From: Lamellibrachia columna
Taxonomy: Eukaryota > Annelida > Polychaeta > Sabellida > Siboglinidae
Direction: 5' to 3'
DNA length: 64,000 nt
Assembly: GCA_963662155.1 (NCBI GenBank)
Contig: OY759267.1
Coordinates: 364,501 to 428,500 of the forward strand
Shown here one piece after another: positions 1 to 9,071 of this stretch (position 1 is the stretch's first letter; every line of letters starts with the position of its first letter). A program made the translations under genes and the position numbers. The notes under the pieces were generated by a model. The model worked only from the letters and a program-made list of their open reading frames with translations, was not told the origin of the DNA and did not search any database.

Positions 1-160
1 CGTAACGATCCTTATCATCCTTTAAATTCATTATGCGATGCACCTCGTCACAGGCAAATTGCACGCTGGCGACCTCTAGCGCCTTATAGAAGGTATTTTC
101 ATTCGTCATGGCTTCGGCTCGATCCCGTATCCTATCTAAAGCACTCACCGTAGCCTCCAT
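1..160 (-). CDS. Partial ORF of unknown function leaving the left edge
   Basis: On the minus strand an ATG at 160-158 opens a frame that stays open to base 1, giving at least 53 residues. It begins MEATVSALDRIRDRAEAM and ends in a charged stretch near NLKDDKDRY. The same frame is open some way upstream (serine/aspartate residues) to a TGA near 210. The composition suggests a helical, charged protein, but I recognise no family. It lies about 235 bases downstream of the RPA-like frame on the same strand, so it may be the next gene of a compact cluster or a frame-shifted extension of that gene. Both ends are uncertain because the window ends here. Confidence 0.35.
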   Translation of the reverse strand, partial: MEATVSALDRIRDRAEAMTNENTFYKALEVASVQFACDEVHRIMNLKDDKDRY

Positions 161-174
161 ATCATCGCTACTGC

Positions 175-381
175 TTATGGATCTGACGTCGGCCTGTGAC
201 GCTCCTCCTCCTCGTCATCTGTTATTGTAATTAATGGTGGCGGTGAACAGCTGTCCACAGAGGAGGAGAATAGTATTTCCGAGCTATTAGCACGTAACCA
301 TTCCATTACCTTCGAGCTTCCCTCCCTGTCGATGACGTCACTGCTTGCAGTAGCTGCAGCAGCGACGGTAGCGCCAGCCTG
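175..381 (-). other. Acidic low-complexity reading frame between the RPA-like ORF and the edge ORF
   Basis: This minus-strand frame is open from just after a TGA (384-382) to a TAA at 177-175, about 68 codons. It has an alanine/threonine-rich beginning and an acidic end with the run DDEEEE near its C-terminus. The only internal ATG is about a third of the way in. It starts a few bases after the stop of the RPA-like ORF and ends next to the following frame, each in a different phase. That pattern would fit one longer protein broken by small indels, or unrelated short frames. No family is recognised. Confidence 0.22.
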
Positions 382-394
382 TCAACAGATTGAT

Positions 395-784
395 TCACAC
401 TGTGACTACTTCCAAGTCTGACACCGTGTAATTTACATACTGCCCCGCCACGCGTTTCCTAATGGTCACCATGACTTGGGCCCCCCGCAACATGTCCAGT
501 GCTGCATACCGCTCGGCGTCTGACTTCATGTTCATGTAATCGTTAGCCGTGAATCCCAACACCTGGACAGCCTTGGCATTAAATAACGTTGCCCACACTT
601 CACTACCGATGGCGTCTTGTAGGAGGATACGCATAGCGAACTGATACACTACACCACGCTGCCATCGATGGATCGGACACACAAACCCATTGTTTTCAGG
701 ACTCACACGTTTGTTACACTGCTGACATGATGGATATACGATATATTTCTCTTGTACAGCACATTGTACTATGGTTAACGGCCG
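395..784 (-). CDS. RPA1-like zinc-finger / OB-fold domain (single-stranded DNA binding)
   Basis: This minus-strand frame resembles the C-terminal DNA-binding domain of replication protein A large subunit (DBD-C type). In order it shows a strand ending in YPSCQQC (first zinc-ribbon cysteine pair), about 14 residues later a second metal pair as CPIH, then the OB-fold core with DAIGSEVWATLF, the LGFTANDY motif (family pattern: ilG-x-sA-x-el) and a terminal VNYTVSDLEVV strand. Length is about 130 codons, so it is one RPA domain rather than a full ~600-residue RPA1. A TAA at 787-785 blocks the frame upstream. An ATG at 849-847 in good context opens an 18-codon leader in another phase, so a frameshift or a very short splice would be needed to join them. 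It neighbours the NADAR gene on the same strand. RPA-like proteins also occur in Helitrons and some DNA viruses, so host origin is not assured. Confidence 0.7.
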   Translation of the reverse strand, partial: RPLTIVQCAVQEKYIVYPSCQQCNKRVSPENNGFVCPIHRWQRGVVYQFAMRILLQDAIGSEVWATLFNAKAVQVLGFTANDYMNMKSDAERYAALDMLRGAQVMVTIRKRVAGQYVNYTVSDLEVVTV

Positions 785-1064
785 TTACCTACCTCCCGCT
801 CGATTTGGCTGACTGTCATCATCATCATATCGGCTTCTTGGGCGGCCATTTCTTTCTCTGTTGATGCTGGTAGTAGTCTCGACGTGTGCTGTGGATCGGA
901 GGGCGATTGTGTGCCTCGTTCACTCTGCGTTGGGTTTATATACACCTCCCACTGCCTATGGCGCGCTTTCTTATCGCCGATCCTTGGTTGCGCGCGTGAT
1001 GCTGCTATTGTACGCTGCTGGATGTCTGGTATCTCGTTGTACTCTGTTCACCGGTCTTGTCATG

Positions 1065-1739
1065 CTATCTCGCTGTACTCTGTTCATCGGTCTTGTGATC
1101 GTCTCGCGTTACGTCTGGCCATCGTTTCGCTGTGGGGGGAGTCTGATGTAATCGAATGAACTCGCGTACTCGCATGAGTATATGTCCTAGCATGTTCTGA
1201 CCGGCTTGACCACTGTATGTCAGTGCACTCCAGTATCCTTCTCGACTCTTGACCCATTCCTTCAACTGGGAATACCCAGTGTCTAACAGTCGTTTACGTA
1301 GGGTTGGATCGCGATATTTAACAGCAACTAACGCATACATTGGTGAATATCGTTGTTCGTTCCATGCTGCGCGTAACTGTTCTTTTTCTCGTATGCTCTT
1401 GCTGAGGTGTTTCGCCTGTAGACCCGTGCGTGTGGAAAGCATTTTTTCTGCGGTCTGCATGTCACCATGATGCATGCATTTACGCCATTGGTAAGCACTT
1501 TCAACACTGGTAAATTCTCTATTCCACACATGTATCCTGCACACGTAGAAATTTGACAGATAATTTTTGCCGCCTCTGAACTGTATAGGTGACTTTATAA
1601 CGTTAAAATGTACAGTTACTGTCTTAAATACACACCGTTCTAGCGCTGTCGAGTACTCGTAACCCCCGCTTTTTCCTTGCTTGATGGATGCCCGGTGTCG
1701 GTAAGCTGACAGTTGCCGGCCGCTTATCTGTTTTCTCAT
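1065..1739 (-). CDS. NADAR-domain protein (YbiA/DUF1768-like, ADP-ribosyl-guanine hydrolase family)
   Basis: A 224-codon minus-strand ORF. Residues about 53-195 carry the NADAR signature: a glycine-rich FRGG start, the LSNFY motif, SVESAYQWRK (family pattern s-x-E-x-x-YQ-x-x-K with the conserved glutamate), a spaced KY, then LLDTG, a W in the usual D-x-x-WG region (here EGYWS, so that motif is altered), and QNMLGHILMRVRE. The family hydrolyses N-glycosidic bonds; characterised members remove ADP-ribose from guanine in nucleic acids or act in riboflavin metabolism. Which applies here is inference. The first ~50 residues are basic and lie in a 299-bp tandem duplication; the duplicate upstream is broken. 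The ORF start is the first ATG, lost in the duplicate (ATG to ATC). The 60-residue C-terminal tail is charged. It is transcribed divergently from the 2183-2948 gene. Confidence 0.78.
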   Translation of the reverse strand: MRKQISGRQLSAYRHRASIKQGKSGGYEYSTALERCVFKTVTVHFNVIKSPIQFRGGKNYLSNFYVCRIHVWNREFTSVESAYQWRKCMHHGDMQTAEKMLSTRTGLQAKHLSKSIREKEQLRAAWNEQRYSPMYALVAVKYRDPTLRKRLLDTGYSQLKEWVKSREGYWSALTYSGQAGQNMLGHILMRVREFIRLHQTPPTAKRWPDVTRDDHKTDEQSTAR

Positions 1740-2100
1740 TAGTGTGGTATTGTTCCTCGGGTTACGTCAGCTGTCTGGTTTATTTCTAGCATAGCGCTTT
1801 CAACACTGGTACATTCTCTATTCCACACATGTATCCTGCACACGTAGAAATTTTACAAATAATGTTTACCGTCTCTGAACTGTATAGGATGGTTCATGGT
1901 GACTTTATAACGTTACAATGTACAGTTACTGTCTTAACTACACGCCGTTCTAGCGCTATCGAGTACTCGTAACCCCCGCTTTTTCCTTGCTTGATGGATG
2001 CCCGGTGTCGGTAAGCTGACAGTTGCCGGCCGCTTATCTGTTTTCTGATTAGTGTGGTATTGTTCCTCGGGTTACGTCAGCTGTCTGGTTTATTTCTAGC
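1494..2100. repeat. Two-copy tandem duplication, period ~299 bp, of the NADAR gene 5' part
   Basis: Bases about 1494-1792 recur at about 1793-2100 with roughly 95 percent identity by eye. The second copy carries an 11-base insertion near 1887-1897. Copy 1 encodes the NADAR N-terminus. Copy 2 repeats the FR-GG/YL-NFYVCRIHVWNRE segment but has a stop in place of the conserved serine after YL, another stop from the insertion, and no ATG at the equivalent of 1739. It is therefore a dead duplicate that now separates NADAR from the divergent gene's promoter. Confidence 0.85.
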
Positions 2101-2104
2101 ATGG

Positions 2105-2112
2105 TATATATA
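2105..2112 (+). promoter_or_regulatory. TATA box of the two-exon gene
   Basis: GGTATATATAG stands 78 bases upstream of the ATG at 2183, with a pyrimidine/CpG-rich leader between. The position and sequence fit a canonical TATA box for the plus-strand gene. Confidence 0.6.
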
Positions 2113-2182
2113 GATGCTGCGTTCGTCGTGTCGTCATCACAACCGCCATTGCCTTCGACGACGTTCACCACTTCTATTCATA

Positions 2183-2329
2183 ATGCCTATCGTTCCAGTA
2201 CGTGACTTTGCGGAGTTTTTGGTTCTTATGAATATTATGGGAGATTCGTTGCTCCCTCTAATGAGTAGTGTGTGAGTATGTCTTTTATTTATTTATTTAT
2301 TATTATTATACTTTCATAGATATACATAG

Positions 2330-2376
<47 letters not shown>

Positions 2377-2948
2377 TGCCTATGCATGTTCTCACTCTGG
2401 TTGTGTCCTTTACTTACAGAATACCTCGCTTTCACTGGGCACGGGTAATGCTGGAGATGCTACAAGTCGCCGTATACCGACGGGGCTGTCAAGCGCTGGT
2501 GCTCTTTCGAGAACAACTGCACGACGACGATCTGCTGACAGCGTTCGCTGAGCATGTCAGCCGTTGGCGACACGTCATGTCGGACATATGTCATTACGCA
2601 AATGGCTATCGCGCCCCCTCGACCGCACCTAAGTCGTGGTCCGACGACGACGACGACCTCGCCGACGACTACGACGCCAACGACGACTGCGACGCTGTCG
2701 CTTTCCGTGTCGCTTTCCGTTCGCATATGACGCACTGGGAGCTCGTCATGCACCAGTTATTACTGTTGCATGTCCCATCACCCACACCTGTTTTACGTCG
2801 CCTTCACAGAGGACCCATCCATTACCCGTCACTGTTCCGTCGCCGTCGATCGGTGTCTCTCCGCATTGCCTTGGCACGCAAACTGACTGCCCGTTGCGTT
2901 CGGCGTTCGTTATTGCCAGCATTCAATACAATATCTCTTCCTAAATGA
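2183..2948 (+). CDS. Two-exon gene of unknown function with acidic run and arginine-rich tail
   Basis: Exon 1 is 2183-2271 (29 codons plus 2 bases, beginning MPIVPVRDFAEF); the intron is 2272-2419 with donor GTGAGT and acceptor ctttacttacag and contains a (TA)n tract; exon 2 is 2420-2948. Phases match (2/1), giving a product of about 205 residues. The protein has a tryptophan/histidine-containing helical N-half, an acidic block around residues 120-135 (WSDDDDDLADDYD), and a basic C-terminus with RRRRSVSL that could act as a nuclear-localisation signal. There is no signal peptide or membrane segment. TATA box, intron and downstream ATTAAA together argue for a real expressed gene. I do not recognise a family. 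It is divergent from NADAR with about 440 bases between start codons. Confidence 0.6.
2331..2373. repeat. (TA)n microsatellite in the intron
   Basis: About 20 uninterrupted TA units lie inside the 148-base intron of the two-exon gene. Confidence 0.9.
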
Positions 2949-3036
2949 ACACTTCTACCCACGAACATTTTATAACTTCTTTTTCCTTATAACCACTACC
3001 GTTTACTTTTCTATTTGTACTTGTGCTTTTTCGTGT

Positions 3037-3042
3037 ATTAAA
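3037..3042 (+). terminator. ATTAAA polyadenylation signal
   Basis: ATTAAA occurs about 90 bases after the stop codon of the two-exon gene, followed by T-rich sequence. It is the likely 3' processing signal. From here to about 3600 I see no supportable gene. Confidence 0.5.
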
Positions 3043-3620
3043 GTTTGCATCACCTTATATTCCCGTCTTGTATTGCGTTCTTGTTCCAACTGCGTGTTGG
3101 CATATTATATTTTACACATAGTCCATTTTCGTCCTGCTACATTTTATTTAACGAACGGTCCGATTTCCGTCGTCCAGCGGTTATATTATAGCCATACATG
3201 CCCACTCATTAATAACTATTACATATTCGCCTTATCTTTACCGGTTTTACTTTTATTACGTCTTATGTTCACTCCATATAACCGGCTATAACACGCCTCG
3301 GTCCCACATCAATGTTATCACTGCAACATAGTTGCTGTTTATCACTGATTAGCTCGGCTCCCTTGCTACATTGTACAGATTGGCGTCCTTTGATCTCGCG
3401 CTACGGCTCACAGCTGGATACACGCTTCGGCTTACAGTTAACTCCAGTCGTTCGGGCGTCTAGTTGCCATTAGCTAACCACTCGGACTGGTCACTCCGTC
3501 AGGGTCACGGTCACGTGTTTACGTGGGTGGGTGGGTGGTGTGTGGGTGATATTACGTGTATTTTCTTTGTTCCTATGTCCACTATCGATGACTACTGGTC
3601 AATGTTCGTTCCTCCTCCGG

Positions 3621-3673
3621 TCGCTAGGGGGCGCTTAGGTTACGCACGATCGGCTACGACCGCCAGGGGGCGC
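3621..3673 (+). promoter_or_regulatory. Pair of CTCF-like motifs, 39 bp apart
   Basis: Bases 3621-3634 (TCGCTAGGGGGCGC) and 3660-3673 (CCGCCAGGGGGCGC) both match the CTCF core CCASYAGRKGGCRS at 12-13 of 14 positions, in the same orientation. An inverted CCAAT box (ATTGG, about 3678) follows. Function as an insulator is inference from the motif; CTCF is present in bilaterians generally. Confidence 0.45.
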
Positions 3674-3748
3674 TCTGATTGGCTGCGCGCACTCATAAGC
3701 AGTGGGCGATATTAGGGTGTTTTGCCTTTGATGTTCCTTTGATGTCTG

Positions 3749-3758
3749 GTCACGTGAC
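3749..3758. promoter_or_regulatory. Palindromic E-box GTCACGTGAC
   Basis: A perfect 10-base palindrome of the USF/MiT-TFE type lies in the CpG-rich stretch. Its target gene is unclear. Confidence 0.3.
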
Positions 3759-4110
3759 TTTGCATGCAATTTAGGGTCCCAAAAACGTCCACTAACTACT
3801 ACCGACGGCCGCGGTAGATGTATAGTTGAAGAACAGCGTTTCGGCGTCGATGAAGTCGACGACGGATGTTTCCTGTGACGTTCGCCCGTGTCGGAGTTAA
3901 TGTTGCTGGTGACATTTGCCTATCAACAGATCTCGATCGCTCGCTCGCGCATGGAATCCTCCCAAACACGAACTAGGCACTGAGCAAAGTTAATATTACC
4001 AAACGTAAAATAATATATAATAATAAGTAATAATAAATACAACTAAAGTCAGCAACATGTCGTCACGTCCACAGCAGTCGTCGTTTAGATAAATCATAAA
4101 CACCGTACAC

Positions 4111-4302
4111 GTGTGCATCTCCCCGGAAGCCCCCGGGGCAACTCCTCGTCAAATAGCTAAAAAGGATAAAGAAATAAAAGTGAACTTTATTACCAACGCA
4201 TCGTATCGTCTGCAGCCTCAACAGCGATCGGTCAAACCGGAAGCACGCGAGGCACCTGGAATTAAAAAATCACCGATGATTAGCCGATTACCTTTTAAAT
4301 AA
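4111..4302 (+). CDS. Short basic hypothetical ORF
   Basis: An open frame of about 63 codons, rich in K, R, P and Q (for example KKDKEIKVNF, PEAREAPGIKK), ends at a TAA at 4300-4302. It has no ATG at its left end, so it would need an upstream exon; a short ATG frame at 4056 in the same region stops after 11 codons. It looks like a disordered basic tail. No family is recognised. From here to 5750 the sequence turns AT-rich and I see no gene. Confidence 0.2.
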   Translation: MCISPEAPGATPRQIAKKDKEIKVNFITNASYRLQPQQRSVKPEAREAPGIKKSPMISRLPFK

Positions 4303-4919
4303 CTTGACCGGTTACCGGGGCTACATCTTAATAACACTAATGTCATCATCTTGAACACACGCAAGTACTGCATATAGGCCTTTGCTTAGAAACTTCGGAT
4401 GGTTATCTTATGCTTACGTCGGAGTAGTGGGCGTCCCTCCCGACGGGTAGTCGACTGTAGGACACCTACAACCGTGCAGTTCCTTCACGCGTCACTTCCG
4501 GTAGCCGTGTGATCGTCTGTTGCGTCAGAAGACGACGTCATAACGTTTCCGCTCAGACTCAGTGCCTAGTCGCGAATGAGGTGTTCCGCCGACCACAGGA
4601 GCTATTGCACCGTTTGTGCTGTGAATCCGTAGAAAGATACAGCTTCAGTCTTCACTTCACGTAGAGTTCGACATCATTGCACGGGTTGTGTCGTCCAATC
4701 CACGACTTGAAATTATCCCCGACATTGTCCTCCCTTCGTTGTGACGTAGGCAAACAACTAATCAACAACAAAAACAATAATAAGATGTATTCTCTTAGTC
4801 TAACATTATTCAACAGGGGTAGCCTGTAGGAGATATATCACGATTTATAAGTATACCTTGTTGTAATATATTAATATAAACACAATACCAGTAATAATCA
4901 AACTTCCATAGCCTAGCAT

Positions 4920-4975
4920 GGCGCCTAAATCCTCACGGACCCGTGCTCAAATGTATAATAAACCAACATCGTTAA
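4920..4975 (-). repeat. Possible LINE/SINE tail fragment
   Basis: The stretch gcgcctaaatcc followed by cggacccgtgctcaaa resembles the sequence at 54969-55010, where it is the 3' tail of a minus-strand LINE. No coding relic is visible next to this copy. Confidence 0.3.
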
Positions 4976-5748
4976 GACTAATACTACTACTATAGTTATC
5001 GGCGCAGTTTTCGACCCATTGAAATCTCGCTTGATATCGCGTTAGAGACGTCACAGCGTCTGTTTACGACAATAACGATACAGAGTCTTGTCTGCACAAA
5101 ATATATTTTGATATATAATATAACATGGAATACATTTATGATACACATACCTTGATAAAAACCGACTTTGTATGCTTACCAGACATTATTATTGATCGTC
5201 TGCTGACGCGTGTCTCGTTCTTGGCCACGTGACAATAATAGCCCTTTTTGTGGTAGATGTATGGCAAGCCAGTCTTGTCATAAAAGTAGGAATAAGTAAA
5301 ATGTGTTAAATATACGAGAAAAATGTACTACATTAACGTTATATATTCAATACAAGTATATGTGTATGTGTTTTATAAAGCGCTATGTCAAGCCTGGTTG
5401 TTATAAAAAGTTGAAATAATTGGAACAAAGTGGGAAAATGAAAAAAAGGTTGTCTGTACGGCTTGTCATAGATATAGGTTGAATTCCGCCGGTTTTTATC
5501 AACTCGCGCGACATGGTTCAGACGTTCAATATTCGTAAGTTTTTCAGTCAAAACAAATGTTTTAATAATTTGTTTGCATTGAATAAATGAAGTAGCTGTT
5601 GCTGATTTGGTATATCGATCTCTTACACAAAATGTTTCTTCAGATTTTTTTTAAAACGGCATATTCTATTAAGTAGGTCGAAAACTACACCGACCAGTGT
5701 ACTTCGTATCACGGGCAACTGAATCAGCTTGAGCCCCTGTAACTAATG

Positions 5749-5751
<3 letters not shown>

Positions 5752-5821
<70 letters not shown>
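5752..5821. repeat. (TA)n microsatellite
   Basis: An uninterrupted TA tract of about 35 units. Confidence 0.95.
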
Positions 5822-5824
<3 letters not shown>

Positions 5825-6265
5825 TCAACTCAAAACGCGTCCGGTTTGTTTGAAATCTTGCCAGTTACCACACCATGACGTAACGATATCGGCGCATTTC
5901 ATTGAATGTCAAAGAACGTTCAAAATTAAGAAAAATCGTATGCCGATAATAAAAAAACGTTGCTTTCTAACGTACACACGCAAAACGTCGCAAGCAAACC
6001 TCCAAAGTTTCCGCGCGTTTGTTCTGTAACTCCGCGAACCACAGTTTGTTACATGCCGCACATTACTGTTATTCCTGCCTTTAGAATGAATCCCAAAGGT
6101 CATAGTTTGGATTACGTATACCTGACTAAGACCGCGCTTGTAAAAATATACCATATAATTTGATATTGCATGATATAACCTATCAAATGATCTACAGTCT
6201 GCATATAAACGATTCCACTCTACGAAAATGGCCCTTCTACATAATGTAATGATATAATTGATAAC

Positions 6266-6560
6266 ATGGACAATAGCAAGGTCACAACACTCGTATTACG
6301 AGACCTGTCACCTGCTTTCGATACCATTGATCATTCAATCCTGTTACAAAGCCTTCATAGACATTTTGGCAGTTCTGGCACACCTCTTCGTTGGTTGAAA
6401 TAAAACATTTTCAGACAGACACCAACGCATTAACATATCTGGCACACTATCTTGCATACAAAACCTTCCATTCGGAGTACCGCAAGGATCCGTCCTTAGC
6501 CCTGTTCTGCTTAGCTTATATACTACGTCTCTCATCCAAGTCATATAGCTGCACATTTGC
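6266..6560 (+). pseudogene. Decayed LINE reverse-transcriptase fragment (L2/CR1-like)
   Basis: The frame from 6266 reads through an RT motif-A block, LRDLSPAFDTIDHSILL (family pattern LLDLSAAFDTVDH). After stops and phase changes it continues near 6470 with [20 protein letters not shown], the [12 protein letters not shown] block. Everything upstream (endonuclease) and downstream (catalytic A/YADD block) is missing. This is a dead piece of about 100 codons. Confidence 0.8.
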
Positions 6561-6855
6561 TTTCAGTTGCAATGTCAGAACTAGCAAGTGCGGATTCGAA
6601 ATACAAATAAAATTATGTTTAAACCCCATGACATTACTCATATAAATATGCTATTTTTTATTGACCAGGCAAATTGAGATCAAGTTAGTACGTAGGGGCC
6701 TGCTGTTCCTATCCGTGATGTTTTTTGCTAGCTTATATCAACTGACGGCCGATTTATTGACACGCATAATGAATAAACTCCTACAAACCAGTTTTTATGC
6801 AAACATACAGTCTAGGTCGTGGTGGGGTGGTCACATGTTTGTGGGTGAACTTGTG

Positions 6856-7177
6856 GCGAAATGGCCCCACCTGTTTGTAATTAAATTTGTGTATTGGTGG
6901 TGGAATATCTGTATTCTTTGCATTACATGTTCATGACGACTTCTTGATGTATATGTTATCGTCATGCTTGTAGGAATGTGGGCTCTGAGAAACTTGCCGG
7001 ACGGGGCTGTACATGTGTTCAGTTCCTGTCTGGTTTGCTTTGAGGAGCTCACATTCCTGTTAATGTTCTTCCCAAAGTGGCTGCGTGATAAGCAGTCCAC
7101 TTTGCAATAAAAACGTCATTTATTTGGCCCGTTTAAATTCTCTACTACATCGGACTTGCGTTGGTTATTGCATAAAT
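6856..7177. repeat. Dispersed direct repeat, copy 1 (322 bp)
   Basis: Begins GCGAAATGGC and ends TTGCATAAAT; contains an AATAAA near 7107. A near-identical copy lies at 7658-7982. The copies are in the same orientation, about 480 bases apart, with unrelated flanks. No coding content is recognised. Confidence 0.85.
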
Positions 7178-7657
7178 GAATTTATGCAACTCACCAGGTG
7201 CATAACAAGTTTTATGAAATAACCAAGGCATGTCGTCGTTAAACTTGCCCTGGATGTCCGAGACTACACCGGGACTATTTGGCCAAATAAATTGTATTAC
7301 TCCGCGCTAGCCAGCCAATCACGGCTTAGCGGAAACCAGTTCAAGCCGGAGCCAGTAGCTTGAATCTTTCACTCCTGCTTCAGTCTCTGCATTGCGAAGT
7401 TGTGTCTGAAATTTGTCTCTCGAAATCCGCCCTCCTCCCCACCTTTCTTCCTTATTTTCAACATTAGTGTAAAATGCGATTGTACATCGTTGATGAAATA
7501 GGAAGTTGGAAGATGTCGAAACCGCTTTCCCCACTTTTGGCTTTATACTAGATGAACACGGGAGTTTGTCCCCTAGTATTTGGTGTTCATGGTTTTTTTG
7601 CGCAGACAGGCTTCCTGTTTCTTCATCGGTATTCTTGGCTTATGTTTATATAGGTTA

Positions 7658-7982
7658 GCGAAATGGCACCACCTGTTTGTAATTAAATTTGTGTATTGGT
7701 GGTGGAATGTCTGTATTCTTTGCATTACATGTTCATGACGACTTCTTGATGTATATATGTTATCGTCATGCTTGTAGGAATGTGGGCTCTGAGAAACTTG
7801 CCGGGCGGGGCTGTACATGTGTTCAGTTCCTGTCTGGTTTGCTTTGAGGAGCTCACATTCCTGTTAATGTTCTTCCCAAAGTGGCTGTGTGATAAGCAGT
7901 CCACTTTGCAATAAAAAACGTCATTTATTTGGCCCGTTTCAATTCTCTACTACATCGGACTTGCGTTGGTTATAGCATAAAT
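7658..7982. repeat. Dispersed direct repeat, copy 2 (325 bp)
   Basis: Same unit as 6856-7177 with a handful of substitutions and small indels. Ends do not carry TG...CA, so I do not call the pair LTRs. Confidence 0.85.
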
Positions 7983-8173
7983 ACAGTCGTCGTGGTTGCC
8001 ATGACTCCCACCCCCTAGACATGCAGTCGTTATGGTTACCATGTCTCCCACCCCCGTACACGTTTGATGACATCGAAGGCACACAGTGGCGGCACAGAGA
8101 CAGCTGTGTAACGTGGGCAGTGCGTCCAGTCCAACACTCGGTGCCTCATGTTGGACGTCTGCAGTGAATATTT

Positions 8174-8466
8174 CAAGATGTCCGGCTCGCGACCCGTGAA
8201 CCACTGTAAGGGACAACGCACCCACTTGAAAGTACATCACCATCTGAAGGACGTCCGACTCGCGACCCGTGAACCACTGTAAGGGACAACGCACCCACTT
8301 GAAAGTACATCACCGTCTGAAGGACGTCCGGCTCGCGACCCGTGAACCACTGTAAGGGACAACGCACCCACTTGAAAGTACATCACCGTCTGAAGGACGT
8401 CCGGCTCGCGACCCGTGAACCACTGTAAGGGACAACGCACCGCACCCACTTGAAAGTACATCACCA
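8174..8466. repeat. 73-bp tandem repeat, 4 copies
   Basis: The anchor CCACTGTAAGGGACAACGCA recurs with exact 73-base spacing (8201, 8274, 8347, 8420). The last unit has a 5-base insertion (CACCG). An AT-richer stretch with no gene follows to 8950. Confidence 0.95.
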
Positions 8467-9071
8467 TCCCAATGATAAAAAAGCTGTATTCTTTGTAATC
8501 TTAACCCTCCTATATGTCTAATTTGTCTGGTATTATACAATGTAGCATTATGTATAATATGCGTATGTAGTTTGTACATTCTCCTTGTGTACACCTGATG
8601 GTTTCTTATGCATTTCACTTTCAATATTATATAGACAGTGGTCAAATAAATGTAGTTATTTAATTAATTGTCAGCACACAATTATCTGGCTTCGCCATCG
8701 GTGCGAGCCGCCCGGGCTGTGTTACAGTTGTAATACCTTACCCCAATACACTTGTAACAACTTTCCCCTGACATATTGTTTGCAGATGAATGCACGTTGA
8801 CGATAACAAATCCTAAATTTAAATTTTCTTCTACTTGACTTAAACCCTTATACATGTTTCATTCACGAAACATAAGAAATGGCTGCGTGAGATATTATGT
8901 GGGCAAAAGAAAAAAATTTCTAGGTGGTCAAATAGTCATGTTTGTCAACATCTCGTTAATTTCGTTTTCTTGACTCCCGATTTTGGGCAGTGTATTTGCT
9001 GGTGGACTTCCAACCAACTACTGTCGATGGTACTTCCATATGTGTGCTACATTTTCGTAACCCGACTATGT

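Noticed and set aside
861..1159. Plus-strand ORFs opposite and beside the NADAR gene
   Set aside because: Overlapping frames without domain features; cysteine-rich reading is an effect of the local base composition.
2460..2753. Minus-strand 97-codon valine-rich ORF
   Set aside because: Shadow of the acidic GAC repeats of the two-exon gene on the plus strand.
6856..7982. LTR pair of a small retroelement
   Set aside because: No TG...CA ends, no target duplication and no coding relic in the 480 bases between.
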